From NCBI RefSeq assembly GCF_011067135.1, contig NZ_JAAMOW010000004.1:1-64000 (forward strand): 64,000 bases of DNA. The letters run 5' to 3'. The translations under genes were made by a program, and so were the position numbers. Positions 43,092 through 53,639 of the stretch are shown piece after piece; position 1 is the first letter of the stretch, and each line of letters opens with the position of its first letter. This stretch comes from Solimonas terrae. Lineage in GTDB: Bacteria; Pseudomonadota; Gammaproteobacteria; Nevskiales; Nevskiaceae. The notes under the pieces were generated by a model that saw only the letters and a list, made by a program, of their open reading frames with translations, was not told the DNA's origin and did no database searches.

Positions 43092-46000
43092 TCAGGTCGG
43101 CGAGCTGCCGCGGCGCTGCACTTCGTCCATGGTTGCCGCGAATGCAGCGTACGGGACGGCCTCGCTGACCAGGAAGCCCTGCACTTCGTCGCAACCGCGT
43201 TCGCGCAGATAGGCGAGCTGGCCGGGCGTTTCCACGCCCTCGGCGACTACCGTCATCTGCAGGCTGCGCGCGATGGCGATGATGGAGCTGACGACGGCGG
43301 CATCGCGCGAGTCCTCGGCGAGATCGCGAATGAAGGAGCCGTCGATCTTCAATTTGTTGACCGGGAAGCGGGTGAGATACGACAGGCTCGAATAGCCGGT
43401 GCCGAAGTCGTCGATGGCGATCGACACGCCCAGCTCGCGCAGTTGTTGCAGGGTGGCGATGGTTTCGTCGCGGCTGACAAGCAGCAGGTTTTCGGTAATC
43501 TCCAGCGTCAGACTGTGAGCCGACAGCCCGCTGGCATTCAGCGCCGCGCTGACCCGCTTCACCAGGTCCTGCTGCCGGAACTGGCGCGGCGACACGTTGA
43601 CGGCCAGCATCAGCGGTACGCCGGTCTGTTGCTGGAGCAGATGCGTTTCGCGGCAGGCGGTCTGCAAGGCCCATTCGCCGATCGGCACGATCAGTCCGGA
43701 CTCCTCGGCGATGCCGACGAAGCTGCTCGGCAGCAGGGGGCCGCGCTCGGGATGGTTCCAGCGCAGCAGCGCTTCCATGCCGACGATGCGGCCGCTGCCG
43801 ATCGCCAGCACCGGTTGATAGTGCAGCGACAGTTCGTTGCGCTCCATGGCGCGATGCAGGGCGCTGTCGAGCGACAGGTGTTCCTCGTTGGCACGCAGCA
43901 GGTCCTGGTGATACCACTGCCAGTTGCCGCGGCCACGCGACTTGGCGTGGTACATGGCCATGTCGGCGCACTTGATCAGTCCCGTCGCGTCCCGTGCATC
44001 GTCCGGATAGGTGCTGACGCCGATGCTCGGCGTCACGCTCAGTTCGTGTGTGCCGAGATGGATCGGCAGCGACAGCTCGCGCACGATGTGGCCGGCAACG
44101 TGAGCGACGTCGCCGCGATCGCGGATATCGCTCAACAGCACCACGAACTCGTCGCCGCCCAGACGGGCGACGGTGTCGGTCTTGCGGGTGCACTCGCGCA
44201 GGCGGTTGGCAATCACCTGCAACAGCTCATCGCCTGTCTCGTGGCCCAGTGAATCGTTGATTCGCTTGAAATGGTCGATGTCGAGCAGCATGACGCCAAG
44301 CTGATGCCCGCCGCGGCCGGCGCTGCTGATGGCGCTTTCGAGGCGCTCGGACAGCAGGCTGCGGTTCGGCAGATTGGTCAGCGCGTCGTGCTGTGCGAGA
44401 TGACGGATGCGCGCTTCGCTGGAGCGCCGTTGCGTGATGTCGCGAAAGCTCCAGACGCGGCCGGCGATCTCGCCGCCGACCTCCTGCGGGCGCGAGTAGC
44501 GTTCGAAGACGCGTCCGTCCTTGAGCTCGATCAGATCGAAACTCTCGGCGTTGCGGTCTGCGTACAGCTCCCTGACGCGGTCGATGAAGGCCTGCGGATT
44601 GCGGAGTTGCGGCAACACGGCGTCGAGCGCGGCCGCGTCGCTGCCGCCGGCGGCGACCGACTCGGGCAGGCCCCACATCTCGACGAAATTGCGATTGAAG
44701 TGCTGCATCCTGCCGCCGAGGTCGACGACGACGATGCCGTCGGTGGTCGACTCCAGCGTCGCGGCCAGCACGGAATGCGCGCGGTTGAGCTTGTCTTCGG
44801 CCTGCTTGCGCCCGGTGACGTCGCGAATCGCCGCTGTCACCACATGCTCCTGTCCCAGCAGCAGTGGCGACAGCGACACCTCGGCGAAGAATTCGCTGCC
44901 GTCGCGTCGCCTTCCGCACAGGGCCTTGCCTTCCGCCATCGGGCGGGCGCGTTGCAGCTTCGCATAGCCGGCCCGATGCACCGGATGGGCCTCGTGGAAG
45001 CGCTGTGGCAGCAGCAGTTCGACGGGCTGGCTCAGAAGTTCCTCGCGCGTGTAGCCGAACAGGCTTTCGGTCTGCGAATTGACGAGCACGATGCGGCCGT
45101 CGGCGGCGACGATGACCATGGCGTCGGGGGCCGATTCCAGCAGGCTGCGAAAGCGCTCCTCGCTGGCCATCAGCTCGCCTGTGCGCTCGCGTACCAGTCG
45201 CTCGATGCGTGCGTTGCGCCCGACCATGACCAGCATCAGCACGCCCAGCAAGGCGGTAAGCAGCATGCCGCCTGCCAGTACCAGCCAGGCCTGCCAGGTG
45301 CTGTGGCCAACCAGATAGGAACCCGGTTGCGAGTACTGCAGGGTCCAGTTGCGGCCGGCGAAGTGCAGTTCCGATGTGCGGCGCAACGCCCTGCGATCGC
45401 CATCCGCCGCGGCGCCGGCCTCGAACATGAGCTGCGGCGTGTCACCGCTGTGGTCGACGACACGCAGACCGATGCCGTTTGCCGACAGCTCGCCCAGCAT
45501 GGCGTCGAACAGGTCGGACGAACGCACGACCAGCGTCGCATAGCCGAGCACGCGTTCGTGTTTGCGAACGGCCAGCACCATCAACAGGCCGTCTACCGAG
45601 CGCAGATCGCCGATGATCTTCAGTTGCGGTGTCGCCACCGGGCTGCCGGTCTGTGCGGCGCGCAGGAAAGCGTTGCGACGATCGGCATTGAAACTGACAT
45701 CGAGACCCTGCGCGCCGAGCGCCGGTGCCGAGTAGCGCACATAGGTCACGACGATGTGCTCCGGACGGGCCAGGGCCGGTACCGTCCGGCCACCGGCATC
45801 GACCTCGTAGATGCGGAAATCGCCGAAGCCCTGACGACGCATGTCCTGCTCGAACGTGACGCGCTGGTCTTCGCGGACCACGGCGTTCCAGCTCACCGCG
45901 AACAGCCCGGGCGTCTGCTCGAACAGCATGCCGGCGTAGCGATCGAATTCCGCAGCCGTCACCGAGTCCGAGCTGGTGAACAGGCCGGCGCAGGCCGCGA

Positions 46001-46787
46001 GCGCCATCGTGTAGCGGTCCAGCTGGACTTGCAGGCGCTGACCCGCGTGGTTGGTGTCATTGTCGAAGTCGGAACGCAGGCGCTGGTCTTCGCGCGCGCT
46101 GGTGAGAACGAACACTGTCACGACCAGCGTGAACAGCATCAGCAAAGGCAAGGTGATCGCGAGCTGTCGGCGCAGCCACAGCCGATAGGGGCGAACCGCC
46201 CAGACCAGCACCACCGGGGTGAACACCAGCACGCCGATGACGTCGCCGCTCCACCAGGTCCACCAGCTGAACAGGATGGCGCCACTGTCGATCTGGCCGC
46301 TGAGCCACAGGCTGCCGACGCCGATGCTTGCCGCCGTCAGGCAGGCCAGCGGGCCGCCGAGCGCGAGCAGGCGGATGACGTCGAATTCCTGCTCGAAAAT
46401 GTTGCGATGCTGCACGAAACGCCGGATCAACGCGGCCCCGATCAAGGCCTGCGCGGCCGCGCCGCAGGCGATCACGCCGGGCAGCAGCAGCGAGCGCAGC
46501 AGCGCAGTCGGGGCCGAAGGATCGAGAGACGTCCAGACGTTGATCAGGAACGAGCCGGCGCAGACGCCGGGCCAGACCCGGCGGCCGAGGACGAGGATGC
46601 AGGCCAGCGCGATCCCGGACGCGGGCCAGACCGCCGTTGCATAGCCGGGCGGAATCGCGAGCAGCAGGCCGATCCGTCCGCTGGCGAAATAGGCCGCGGC
46701 GACCAGCAGGATCGCAAGGTCCGTGCGCAGCGCGCCGGAATGTCCCGATGAGACCGAAGCAGGTGCCGGACCCCGCCGCAAAGACAT
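43092..46787 (-). CDS. MASE1-CHASE-PAS-PAS-GGDEF-EAL c-di-GMP signalling protein
   Basis: A 1231-residue inner-membrane sensor. Residues 20-235 form the MASE1 membrane domain. A CHASE-type periplasmic sensor region runs about 240-470 and a further helix lies at 500-525. PAS domains lie near 540-660 and 670-790. GGDEF is intact (RLGGDEFVVLL near 875) with an upstream RKTD I-site. The EAL domain is also complete (MEALLRWNHPERG near 1004, EITENLL, then DDFGTGYSSLSYL). Both synthesis and hydrolysis of c-di-GMP are therefore possible. The gene stands alone and the stimulus is unknown. Confidence 0.93.
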   Translation of the reverse strand: MSLRRGPAPASVSSGHSGALRTDLAILLVAAAYFASGRIGLLLAIPPGYATAVWPASGIALACILVLGRRVWPGVCAGSFLINVWTSLDPSAPTALLRSLLLPGVIACGAAAQALIGAALIRRFVQHRNIFEQEFDVIRLLALGGPLACLTAASIGVGSLWLSGQIDSGAILFSWWTWWSGDVIGVLVFTPVVLVWAVRPYRLWLRRQLAITLPLLMLFTLVVTVFVLTSAREDQRLRSDFDNDTNHAGQRLQVQLDRYTMALAACAGLFTSSDSVTAAEFDRYAGMLFEQTPGLFAVSWNAVVREDQRVTFEQDMRRQGFGDFRIYEVDAGGRTVPALARPEHIVVTYVRYSAPALGAQGLDVSFNADRRNAFLRAAQTGSPVATPQLKIIGDLRSVDGLLMVLAVRKHERVLGYATLVVRSSDLFDAMLGELSANGIGLRVVDHSGDTPQLMFEAGAAADGDRRALRRTSELHFAGRNWTLQYSQPGSYLVGHSTWQAWLVLAGGMLLTALLGVLMLVMVGRNARIERLVRERTGELMASEERFRSLLESAPDAMVIVAADGRIVLVNSQTESLFGYTREELLSQPVELLLPQRFHEAHPVHRAGYAKLQRARPMAEGKALCGRRRDGSEFFAEVSLSPLLLGQEHVVTAAIRDVTGRKQAEDKLNRAHSVLAATLESTTDGIVVVDLGGRMQHFNRNFVEMWGLPESVAAGGSDAAALDAVLPQLRNPQAFIDRVRELYADRNAESFDLIELKDGRVFERYSRPQEVGGEIAGRVWSFRDITQRRSSEARIRHLAQHDALTNLPNRSLLSERLESAISSAGRGGHQLGVMLLDIDHFKRINDSLGHETGDELLQVIANRLRECTRKTDTVARLGGDEFVVLLSDIRDRGDVAHVAGHIVRELSLPIHLGTHELSVTPSIGVSTYPDDARDATGLIKCADMAMYHAKSRGRGNWQWYHQDLLRANEEHLSLDSALHRAMERNELSLHYQPVLAIGSGRIVGMEALLRWNHPERGPLLPSSFVGIAEESGLIVPIGEWALQTACRETHLLQQQTGVPLMLAVNVSPRQFRQQDLVKRVSAALNASGLSAHSLTLEITENLLLVSRDETIATLQQLRELGVSIAIDDFGTGYSSLSYLTRFPVNKLKIDGSFIRDLAEDSRDAAVVSSIIAIARSLQMTVVAEGVETPGQLAYLRERGCDEVQGFLVSEAVPYAAFAATMDEVQRRGSSPT

Positions 46788-46935
46788 GCTTCGCCCACAC
46801 TGAAAGTTTCCGCACAGTATGAGGCGCGGCCCTGCCGGAACAACAGCCGGTTCACCGACGGACCGCGCCGTCGGTCAGCTGCCGGCTTGCACGATCAGGA
46901 CTGCCGCCGGCAATCCCCGCAATCCCGCGGAATGG

Positions 46936-48837
<1,902 letters not shown>

Positions 48838-48903
48838 GCGGTACTCTTCGTGTAGCGGCGCCAAAGGACTTGGCACGGTGCGGCGGTAAGCGCGGAACTG
48901 ACT

Positions 48904-48909
48904 ATTATA
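48904..48909 (-). promoter_or_regulatory. Likely internal -10 box for rpoD
   Basis: A perfect TATAAT on the minus strand lies 67 nt before the rpoD ATG in the 111-bp gap after dnaG. The -35 is weak, so this is a candidate for rpoD-specific expression. Confidence 0.5.
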
Positions 48910-48948
48910 CCGGCAGCCCTGCAAAAATGCCGCGGATGAATGCGATCG

Positions 48949-50694
48949 TCAGCGCGATCGGGGCGGGCGGCTCCGATGGAAGGAGTCGATGATGCCGAGC
49001 TCGGCGCGCGTCAGTTCGCGGTGCCGCGATTCCTCCAGCAGGCGCGTGGTTTCAGTCTCGAGCGCCTTGAACGTCAACAGGTTAATGGCGTCGCGGAACT
49101 CGATTTCAAGCGTGTCGTCGCCGACCCCGAGATCCTGACTCAGCAGGCGCGCGACGCCGCGCCCTTTCGGCGTGTCCTTCCAGGCTTCGGCCAGATGCGC
49201 GGCATGCGCACCCGGATGCGCATGGAAATAGTCGATCGCCTCGATCAGGATCTCGATGCCCTGCACGCCGGCCTGCGCCAGCAACTCGATGTGATCGACG
49301 CTTTCCGCCAGCGCCGGCCGTTCCAGCAGCAGCTGCATCGCACGCCGGACGGGTCGCGAAGTGCCGGGCGTCGGCGCTTGCACTGCCCCGTTCTCCGCAA
49401 CCGGCGCCGGCGCCGCTTTCGGCGCGCCGAGCATTGATTCGATGTCGTTGCGGCCGAGCCGCGCGCGACGCCCGAGTTCGTCGACCAGCAGGGTGCGCAG
49501 GGCGCCGGCCGGCAGCTTGTCGAGGTGCGGACGCGCCAGCGCGATCAACCGCGCGCGGCCCTCCAGGGAGCCGAGATTGACCTGCCTGATCAGCGATTCG
49601 AGCAGGAACTGTGTCAGCGATGCCGCTTCATCGAGCGCCGCGCGGAACGCCGCGGCGCCGACTTCCTGCACCCAGCTGTCCGGGTCCTGGCCGTCGGGCA
49701 CGAACATGAACACGCATTCGCGGCCTTCCTGCATTTCCGGCAGCACCTGCTCGAGCGCGCGCCAGGCGGCGGCGCGGCCGGCGCGATCGCCGTCGAAGCA
49801 GAACACGATCTTCGCGGTCGATTTGAACAGCAGCTGCACATGCTCGCGCGTGGTCGCGGTGCCGAGCGTGCCGACCGCCTGCGTGATGCCGTGCTGCGCC
49901 AGCATCACCACGTCCATGTAGCCTTCGACGACGATCAGATACGGCAGCGCGCCGGTGGTCGCGGTGCGGGCCTCGTACAGGCCGTAGAGGTTGCGGCCCT
50001 TGTGGAACAGCATCGTCTCCGGCGAGTTCAGGTACTTGGCCGGATCGTTGGCAAGCGTGCGGCCGCCGAAGCCGATCACCCGGCCGCGCGTATCGCGGAT
50101 CGGGAACATCACGCGGTTGCGGAAGCGATCGTAGGCGCCGTCGCGGCCGTCGCGCTCGATCAGCAGACCGGCATCGACGGCGTGTCGGGTGTCCTTCAGG
50201 AACTGGGTGAGGCCGTCCCAGCTGTCCGGTGCGTAGCCGATGCCGAAGCGCTTCGCGGTATCGCCGCTGACGCCGCGCTTCTTCAGGTACTCGATCGCGG
50301 CCGGCGCGTGGCGCAGGCGTTCGGTGAAATAGCGCTGGGCGGCGGCCAGCGCATCGAGCGGACCGTCCATGACCACGCGCGGTTCGTTGCCGCCTTCGCG
50401 CGGCACCTCGACGCCGGCGCGCCTGGCCAGTTCCTCGACGGCCTCGACGAAACTGAGGCGGTCGTACTCCATGAGAAAGGAAATCGCCGTGCCGTTCTTG
50501 CCGGACGAAAAGCAGAAGAACATCTGCTTCTGCGGCGAAACGAAGAACGACGGCGATTTCTCGCTGGTGAACGGCGAGAGTCCCTTGAATTCCTTGCCGG
50601 CGCGCTTGATCTCCACGCGCGAACCGATCAGCTCGACGATGTCCGTTCGTGCGAGCAGATCGTGAATGAAGGAATCGGGAATGCGGCCGGCCAT
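48949..50694 (-). CDS. dnaG: DNA primase with degenerate zinc-binding domain
   Basis: DnaG makes RNA primers at the replication fork. The 581 residues align without gaps to E. coli DnaG over the first 70 positions. Three of the four zinc ligands are replaced: S40 for Cys, T43 for His and S64 for Cys, with only C61 kept (KGLSPFTSEKSPSFF, MFFCFSSGKNG). The Toprim core is intact (LIVVEGYMDVVMLAQHGI near 260, FDGDRAGRAAAWRA near 300), as is the C-terminal helicase-binding region. Frame and length are normal, so it should be functional. It lies between yqeY and rpoD. Confidence 0.95.
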   Translation of the reverse strand: MAGRIPDSFIHDLLARTDIVELIGSRVEIKRAGKEFKGLSPFTSEKSPSFFVSPQKQMFFCFSSGKNGTAISFLMEYDRLSFVEAVEELARRAGVEVPREGGNEPRVVMDGPLDALAAAQRYFTERLRHAPAAIEYLKKRGVSGDTAKRFGIGYAPDSWDGLTQFLKDTRHAVDAGLLIERDGRDGAYDRFRNRVMFPIRDTRGRVIGFGGRTLANDPAKYLNSPETMLFHKGRNLYGLYEARTATTGALPYLIVVEGYMDVVMLAQHGITQAVGTLGTATTREHVQLLFKSTAKIVFCFDGDRAGRAAAWRALEQVLPEMQEGRECVFMFVPDGQDPDSWVQEVGAAAFRAALDEAASLTQFLLESLIRQVNLGSLEGRARLIALARPHLDKLPAGALRTLLVDELGRRARLGRNDIESMLGAPKAAPAPVAENGAVQAPTPGTSRPVRRAMQLLLERPALAESVDHIELLAQAGVQGIEILIEAIDYFHAHPGAHAAHLAEAWKDTPKGRGVARLLSQDLGVGDDTLEIEFRDAINLLTFKALETETTRLLEESRHRELTRAELGIIDSFHRSRPPRSR

Positions 50695-50753
50695 GAGCGC
50701 CGCAGTTTACGGACTCTGCAGCCGGCAATCTTGAGCAGGCAGGCCGCGCCGAC

Positions 50754-51203
50754 TCAGGCGGGCAGCTGCGCCTTGATCAGGCCCGACAGCTTGCCCATGT
50801 CGGTACGCCCCTGGACCTTGGGCTTGAGCCAGCCCATGACCTTGCCCATGTCCTTGCCGCTGGCGGCGCCGGTTTCGCCGACCGCCTGCTTCACCAACGC
50901 AACGACTTCGGCTTCCGTCAGCTGCTGCGGCAGGTACGCCATCAGCATCTGGATCTCGCGCGCTTCCTTGTCGGCCAGCTCCGGGCGATTGCCGTTGCGG
51001 AACTGGGCTTCCGAATCGCGCCGCTGCTTGATCATTTTCTCGACCGCGCTCTGCACGACCGCATCGGTCAGCTCGGTGCTCTCGACGACTTCGCGCTGCT
51101 TGAGCTCGGCGGTCAGCATGCGCAGCATCGCCAGGCGCTCTTTCTCGCCGGCTTTCATCGCCGTCTTGACGTCGTCGTAGACGCGCGTTTTCAGGTCGGA
51201 CAT
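50754..51203 (-). CDS. YqeY / GatB-like domain protein
   Basis: A 149-residue helical protein (MSDLKTRVYDDVKTAMKAG at the start, RRDSEAQFRNGNRPELADKE near 68, KDMGKVMGWLKPKVQGR near 115) related to the C-terminal domain of the amidotransferase subunit GatB. It probably interacts with tRNA, but its role is unproven. Insertion between rpsU and dnaG is common in gammaproteobacteria. The ATG at MSDLKTR was chosen over a longer frame. Confidence 0.93.
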   Translation of the reverse strand: MSDLKTRVYDDVKTAMKAGEKERLAMLRMLTAELKQREVVESTELTDAVVQSAVEKMIKQRRDSEAQFRNGNRPELADKEAREIQMLMAYLPQQLTEAEVVALVKQAVGETGAASGKDMGKVMGWLKPKVQGRTDMGKLSGLIKAQLPA

Positions 51204-51224
51204 CTGCGTTCTCCGCTCAAGCCA

Positions 51225-51260
51225 CACAAACAACGAAACCCCGGTCTTTGAGGCCGGGGT
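51225..51260 (-). terminator. Attenuating hairpin between rpsU and yqeY
   Basis: On the minus strand ACCCCGGCCT and AGACCGGGGT form a 10-bp stem with a CAA loop, followed by T-rich TTTCGTTGTTT. The imperfect T tract suggests partial termination that favours rpsU over the downstream genes. Confidence 0.65.
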
Positions 51261-51290
51261 CGTAGGGTGCCGCGAAACCGCGACCGCCGT

Positions 51291-51506
51291 TTAGAACAGG
51301 CGGATCCGGCGGTTCGATTCGCGCTGGACCTTCTTCGCCTGGCGCTTGACCGCAGCAGCGCGCATGCGCTTGCGTTCCTGGCTCGGCTTCTCGAAGTACT
51401 CATGCTTGCGCAGGTCGGTCAGCACGCCGGCCTTTTCGCAGGTGCGCTTGAAGCGGCGCAGCGCCACTTCGAAAGGCTCGTTATCGCGAACGCGAACGGA
51501 AGGCAT
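51291..51506 (-). CDS. rpsU: 30S ribosomal protein S21
   Basis: A 71-residue basic ribosomal protein needed for translation initiation on natural mRNAs. It starts [20 protein letters not shown] and ends in an Arg/Lys-rich tail ([17 protein letters not shown]), a full family match. It is the first gene of the macromolecular-synthesis operon. A strong promoter and a hairpin leader precede it. Confidence 0.98.
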   Translation of the reverse strand: MPSVRVRDNEPFEVALRRFKRTCEKAGVLTDLRKHEYFEKPSQERKRMRAAAVKRQAKKVQRESNRRIRLF

Positions 51507-51533
51507 TCAGATCACTCTCTATTGAATCTTGGC

Positions 51534-51561
51534 AAAAAAAGGCCGTGAGGCCCCACAAGGG
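51534..51561 (-). promoter_or_regulatory. rpsU leader hairpin with U tract, possible attenuator
   Basis: In the 5' leader on the minus strand GGCC-TCAC-GGCC is followed directly by seven T; CCCC-TTGT-GGGG just upstream can form a competing hairpin sharing the same bases. This is a terminator/antiterminator arrangement within the first ~30 nt of the transcript. Confidence 0.5.
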
Positions 51562-51567
51562 GCGGCG

Positions 51568-51596
51568 ATTCTAGCTTGCGATGACGAACAGCGCAA
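51568..51596 (-). promoter_or_regulatory. Sigma-70 promoter of rpsU-yqeY-dnaG-rpoD
   Basis: On the minus strand TTGCGC (51596-51591) and TAGAAT (51573-51568) are separated by 17 bp, about 60 nt before the rpsU ATG. It back-to-backs with the tsaD -10 at 51606. Confidence 0.78.
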
Positions 51597-51617
51597 ACGC
51601 TCCCGTACAATGCGCGA

Positions 51618-52667
51618 ATGCCTGCGCCTCCTGTTCCGCCGAACCGCCCCGTGCTCGGCATCGAGACCTCCTGTGACGAGACCGCCTGCGCGATCTATGA
51701 CGGCGAGCGCGGTCTGCTGGCGCACGTGCTGTACAGCCAGATCCGCCTGCACGCCGAGTACGGCGGGGTCGTGCCGGAGCTGGCATCGCGCGATCACGTG
51801 GCGCGCATCCACGGCCTGGTCCGCGGCGTGCTCGACGAGGCCGGACTCGCGCCGGCGAACCTGGGCGGCATCGCCTACACCGCCGGGCCGGGCCTGATCG
51901 GCGCGCTGATGGTCGGCGCCTCGGTTGCGGCCGGGCTGGCGACGGCGCTGGACCTGCCGCTGATTCCGGTCCACCACATGGAAGCGCATCTGCTCGCGCC
52001 AATGCTGGAAGAACGGCGGCCGACCTTTCCGTTCGTTGCCCTGCTGGTTTCGGGCGGCCACACCCTGCTGGTAGCGGTGCGTGGCGTGGGCGACTACGAA
52101 CTGCTGGGTGAAAGCCTCGATGATGCGGTCGGCGAGGCGTTCGACAAGACCGCGAAACTGCTCGGCCTGCCGTATCCGGGCGGCCCCGAACTCGCGCGAC
52201 TGGCCGAACGCGGCGACGGTCGGCGCTACAAGTTTCCGCGGCCGATGACCGACCGCCCCGGCCTCGATTTCAGCTTCAGCGGCCTGAAGACCGCGGTACT
52301 GACGACGCTGCCGCAAACGCCGGACGAGCAGGACAAGGCCGATCTCGCCGCCTCCTTCCAGGAAGCCGTGACCGATACGCTGGCGATCAAGTGCCAACGC
52401 GCGCTGCAGGCGAGCGGCTACGGGCAGCTGGTGGTCGCCGGCGGCGTCGGCGCCAATCTGCGTCTGCGCGAAAAGCTCGCCGAGCGTGCACGTCGCGACG
52501 GGTTCGACTTGTTCTTCCCGCGCCAGGCGTTCTGCACCGACAATGGTGCGATGATCGCCTATGCCGGCTGGGCACGTCGTGCGCAGGGTCGCGCCCCGGA
52601 TGGCGCGCTGTTCACGACGCCGCGCTGGCCGCTTGCCGAACTGCGCACTCCCGAAGCCGCTGCCTGA
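51618..52667 (+). CDS. tsaD: tRNA threonylcarbamoyladenosine transferase subunit
   Basis: TsaD transfers the threonylcarbamoyl group to A37 of tRNA, completing t6A synthesis with TsaC. The 349-residue ASKHA-fold protein has [17 protein letters not shown] (near 12), the metal-ligand HHMEAHLLA (near 120), [12 protein letters not shown] (near 143) and [11 protein letters not shown] (near 308). Divergence from rpsU is the classical arrangement. TACAAT ends 6 nt before the ATG and no ribosome site is visible, so translation may be leaderless. Confidence 0.97.
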   Translation: MPAPPVPPNRPVLGIETSCDETACAIYDGERGLLAHVLYSQIRLHAEYGGVVPELASRDHVARIHGLVRGVLDEAGLAPANLGGIAYTAGPGLIGALMVGASVAAGLATALDLPLIPVHHMEAHLLAPMLEERRPTFPFVALLVSGGHTLLVAVRGVGDYELLGESLDDAVGEAFDKTAKLLGLPYPGGPELARLAERGDGRRYKFPRPMTDRPGLDFSFSGLKTAVLTTLPQTPDEQDKADLAASFQEAVTDTLAIKCQRALQASGYGQLVVAGGVGANLRLREKLAERARRDGFDLFFPRQAFCTDNGAMIAYAGWARRAQGRAPDGALFTTPRWPLAELRTPEAAA

Positions 52668-52679
52668 TCGTTGGAACGC

Positions 52680-53054
52680 ATGGACAAAGTCTTTATCCGC
52701 GGGCTGGAAATCGAAACCATCATCGGCATTCATGGCTGGGAACGGCAGTTGCCGCGACCGCTGATCCTGAATCTGGAAATGGGGGTCGATACCCGCGATG
52801 CCGCGGCCAGCGATCAGGTGCGCGACGCCGTCGACTACGATGCGGTCACGCAGGCCGTGCGCCGCGTCGCCGGCAAGGAACAGCCCGGCCTGCTGGAAAC
52901 CCTTGCCGAGAAAATCGCGCGTGCATTGTTCGACAGCTATCCGATCCTGAGTCTGAAACTGGCGATCGACAAGCCGGGCGCCGTTGCCGGCGTCAAGGCG
53001 GTCGGCATCGAAATCGACCGCCGCCGCGAGGACTACGCCGTCTGCGGGCGCTGA
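52680..53054 (+). CDS. folB: Dihydroneopterin aldolase
   Basis: FolB converts 7,8-dihydroneopterin in folate synthesis. The 124-residue protein begins MDKVFIRGLEIETIIGIHGW followed by ERQLPRPLILNLEM, and has VDYDAVTQAVRR (near 53) and ETLAEKIARALF (near 72) before LKLAIDKPGAVAG. A TTG three codons earlier is possible, but the ATG is the normal start. It follows tsaD by 12 nt and overlaps gmhB on the other strand by 22 bp. Confidence 0.93.
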   Translation: MDKVFIRGLEIETIIGIHGWERQLPRPLILNLEMGVDTRDAAASDQVRDAVDYDAVTQAVRRVAGKEQPGLLETLAEKIARALFDSYPILSLKLAIDKPGAVAGVKAVGIEIDRRREDYAVCGR

Positions 53055-53596
53055 TCGGCGCCGGTCAGCAGCGCTACGACAAAATCCGCGAGGCTGTCGT
53101 AGACGGCGATGCCGCGCAGCGATGGGCCGTGTTCGGCTTCGGTCCGGCGGCCATTGCCGGTGCGGACCAGCACCGGCCGCGCGCCCGCCGCACGCGCCGC
53201 TTCAATGTCGCGCAGTGAATCGCCGACCGACGGCACTTCCTCGAGATTGAGGCCGAGGCGCTTGGCCAGATCGAGCAGCATGCCCGGCGCCGGCTTGCGC
53301 TGGGCGGTTGCCTGCTGCGGGTGGTCCGGCGCAAAGAAGATTCCGTCGATGCGTCCGCCGACTTCGGCGAGCAGTGTCTGCATGCGATCGTTCATCGCAC
53401 TGAACGCGTCGTAGTCGAACAGGCCCTGACCGAGACCGGACTGGTTGCTCGCGACGAACACGCGATACCCGGCCTGGCTCAGGCGCGCGATCGCTTCGAG
53501 ACTGCCGGGGATCGGCTGCCATTCGGCGACCGATTTCACGTATCGCGGCGAGTCTTCGTTGATCACGCCGTCGCGGTCGAGGATGACGAGTTTCAT
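53033..53596 (-). CDS. gmhB: D-glycero-D-manno-heptose 1,7-bisphosphate 7-phosphatase
   Basis: A HAD-family phosphatase for the ADP-heptose precursor of LPS inner core. Motif I is VILDRDGVINED (near 4), motif II VFVASNQSGLGQG (near 46), the Lys is in QRKPAPGM (near 100) and motif IV is VPSVGDSLRDIEAA (near 121). The zinc-binding loop normally rich in Cys reads APDHPQQATAQRKP, so the cysteine ligands are missing. The 187-residue length is normal. TAGAGT ends 6 nt before its ATG. No other LPS gene is nearby. Confidence 0.88.
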   Translation of the reverse strand: MKLVILDRDGVINEDSPRYVKSVAEWQPIPGSLEAIARLSQAGYRVFVASNQSGLGQGLFDYDAFSAMNDRMQTLLAEVGGRIDGIFFAPDHPQQATAQRKPAPGMLLDLAKRLGLNLEEVPSVGDSLRDIEAARAAGARPVLVRTGNGRRTEAEHGPSLRGIAVYDSLADFVVALLTGADQRPQTA

Positions 53597-53639
53597 GCGG
53601 CAACTCTAGCGCTTCGGGAAGGCGTGCGTGTCAGGGCGC

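Noticed and set aside
44271-46751. 826-codon plus-strand frame opposite the GGDEF-EAL gene
   Set aside because: Low-complexity Gln/Arg/His-rich translation, no ribosome site, antisense to a well-supported gene.
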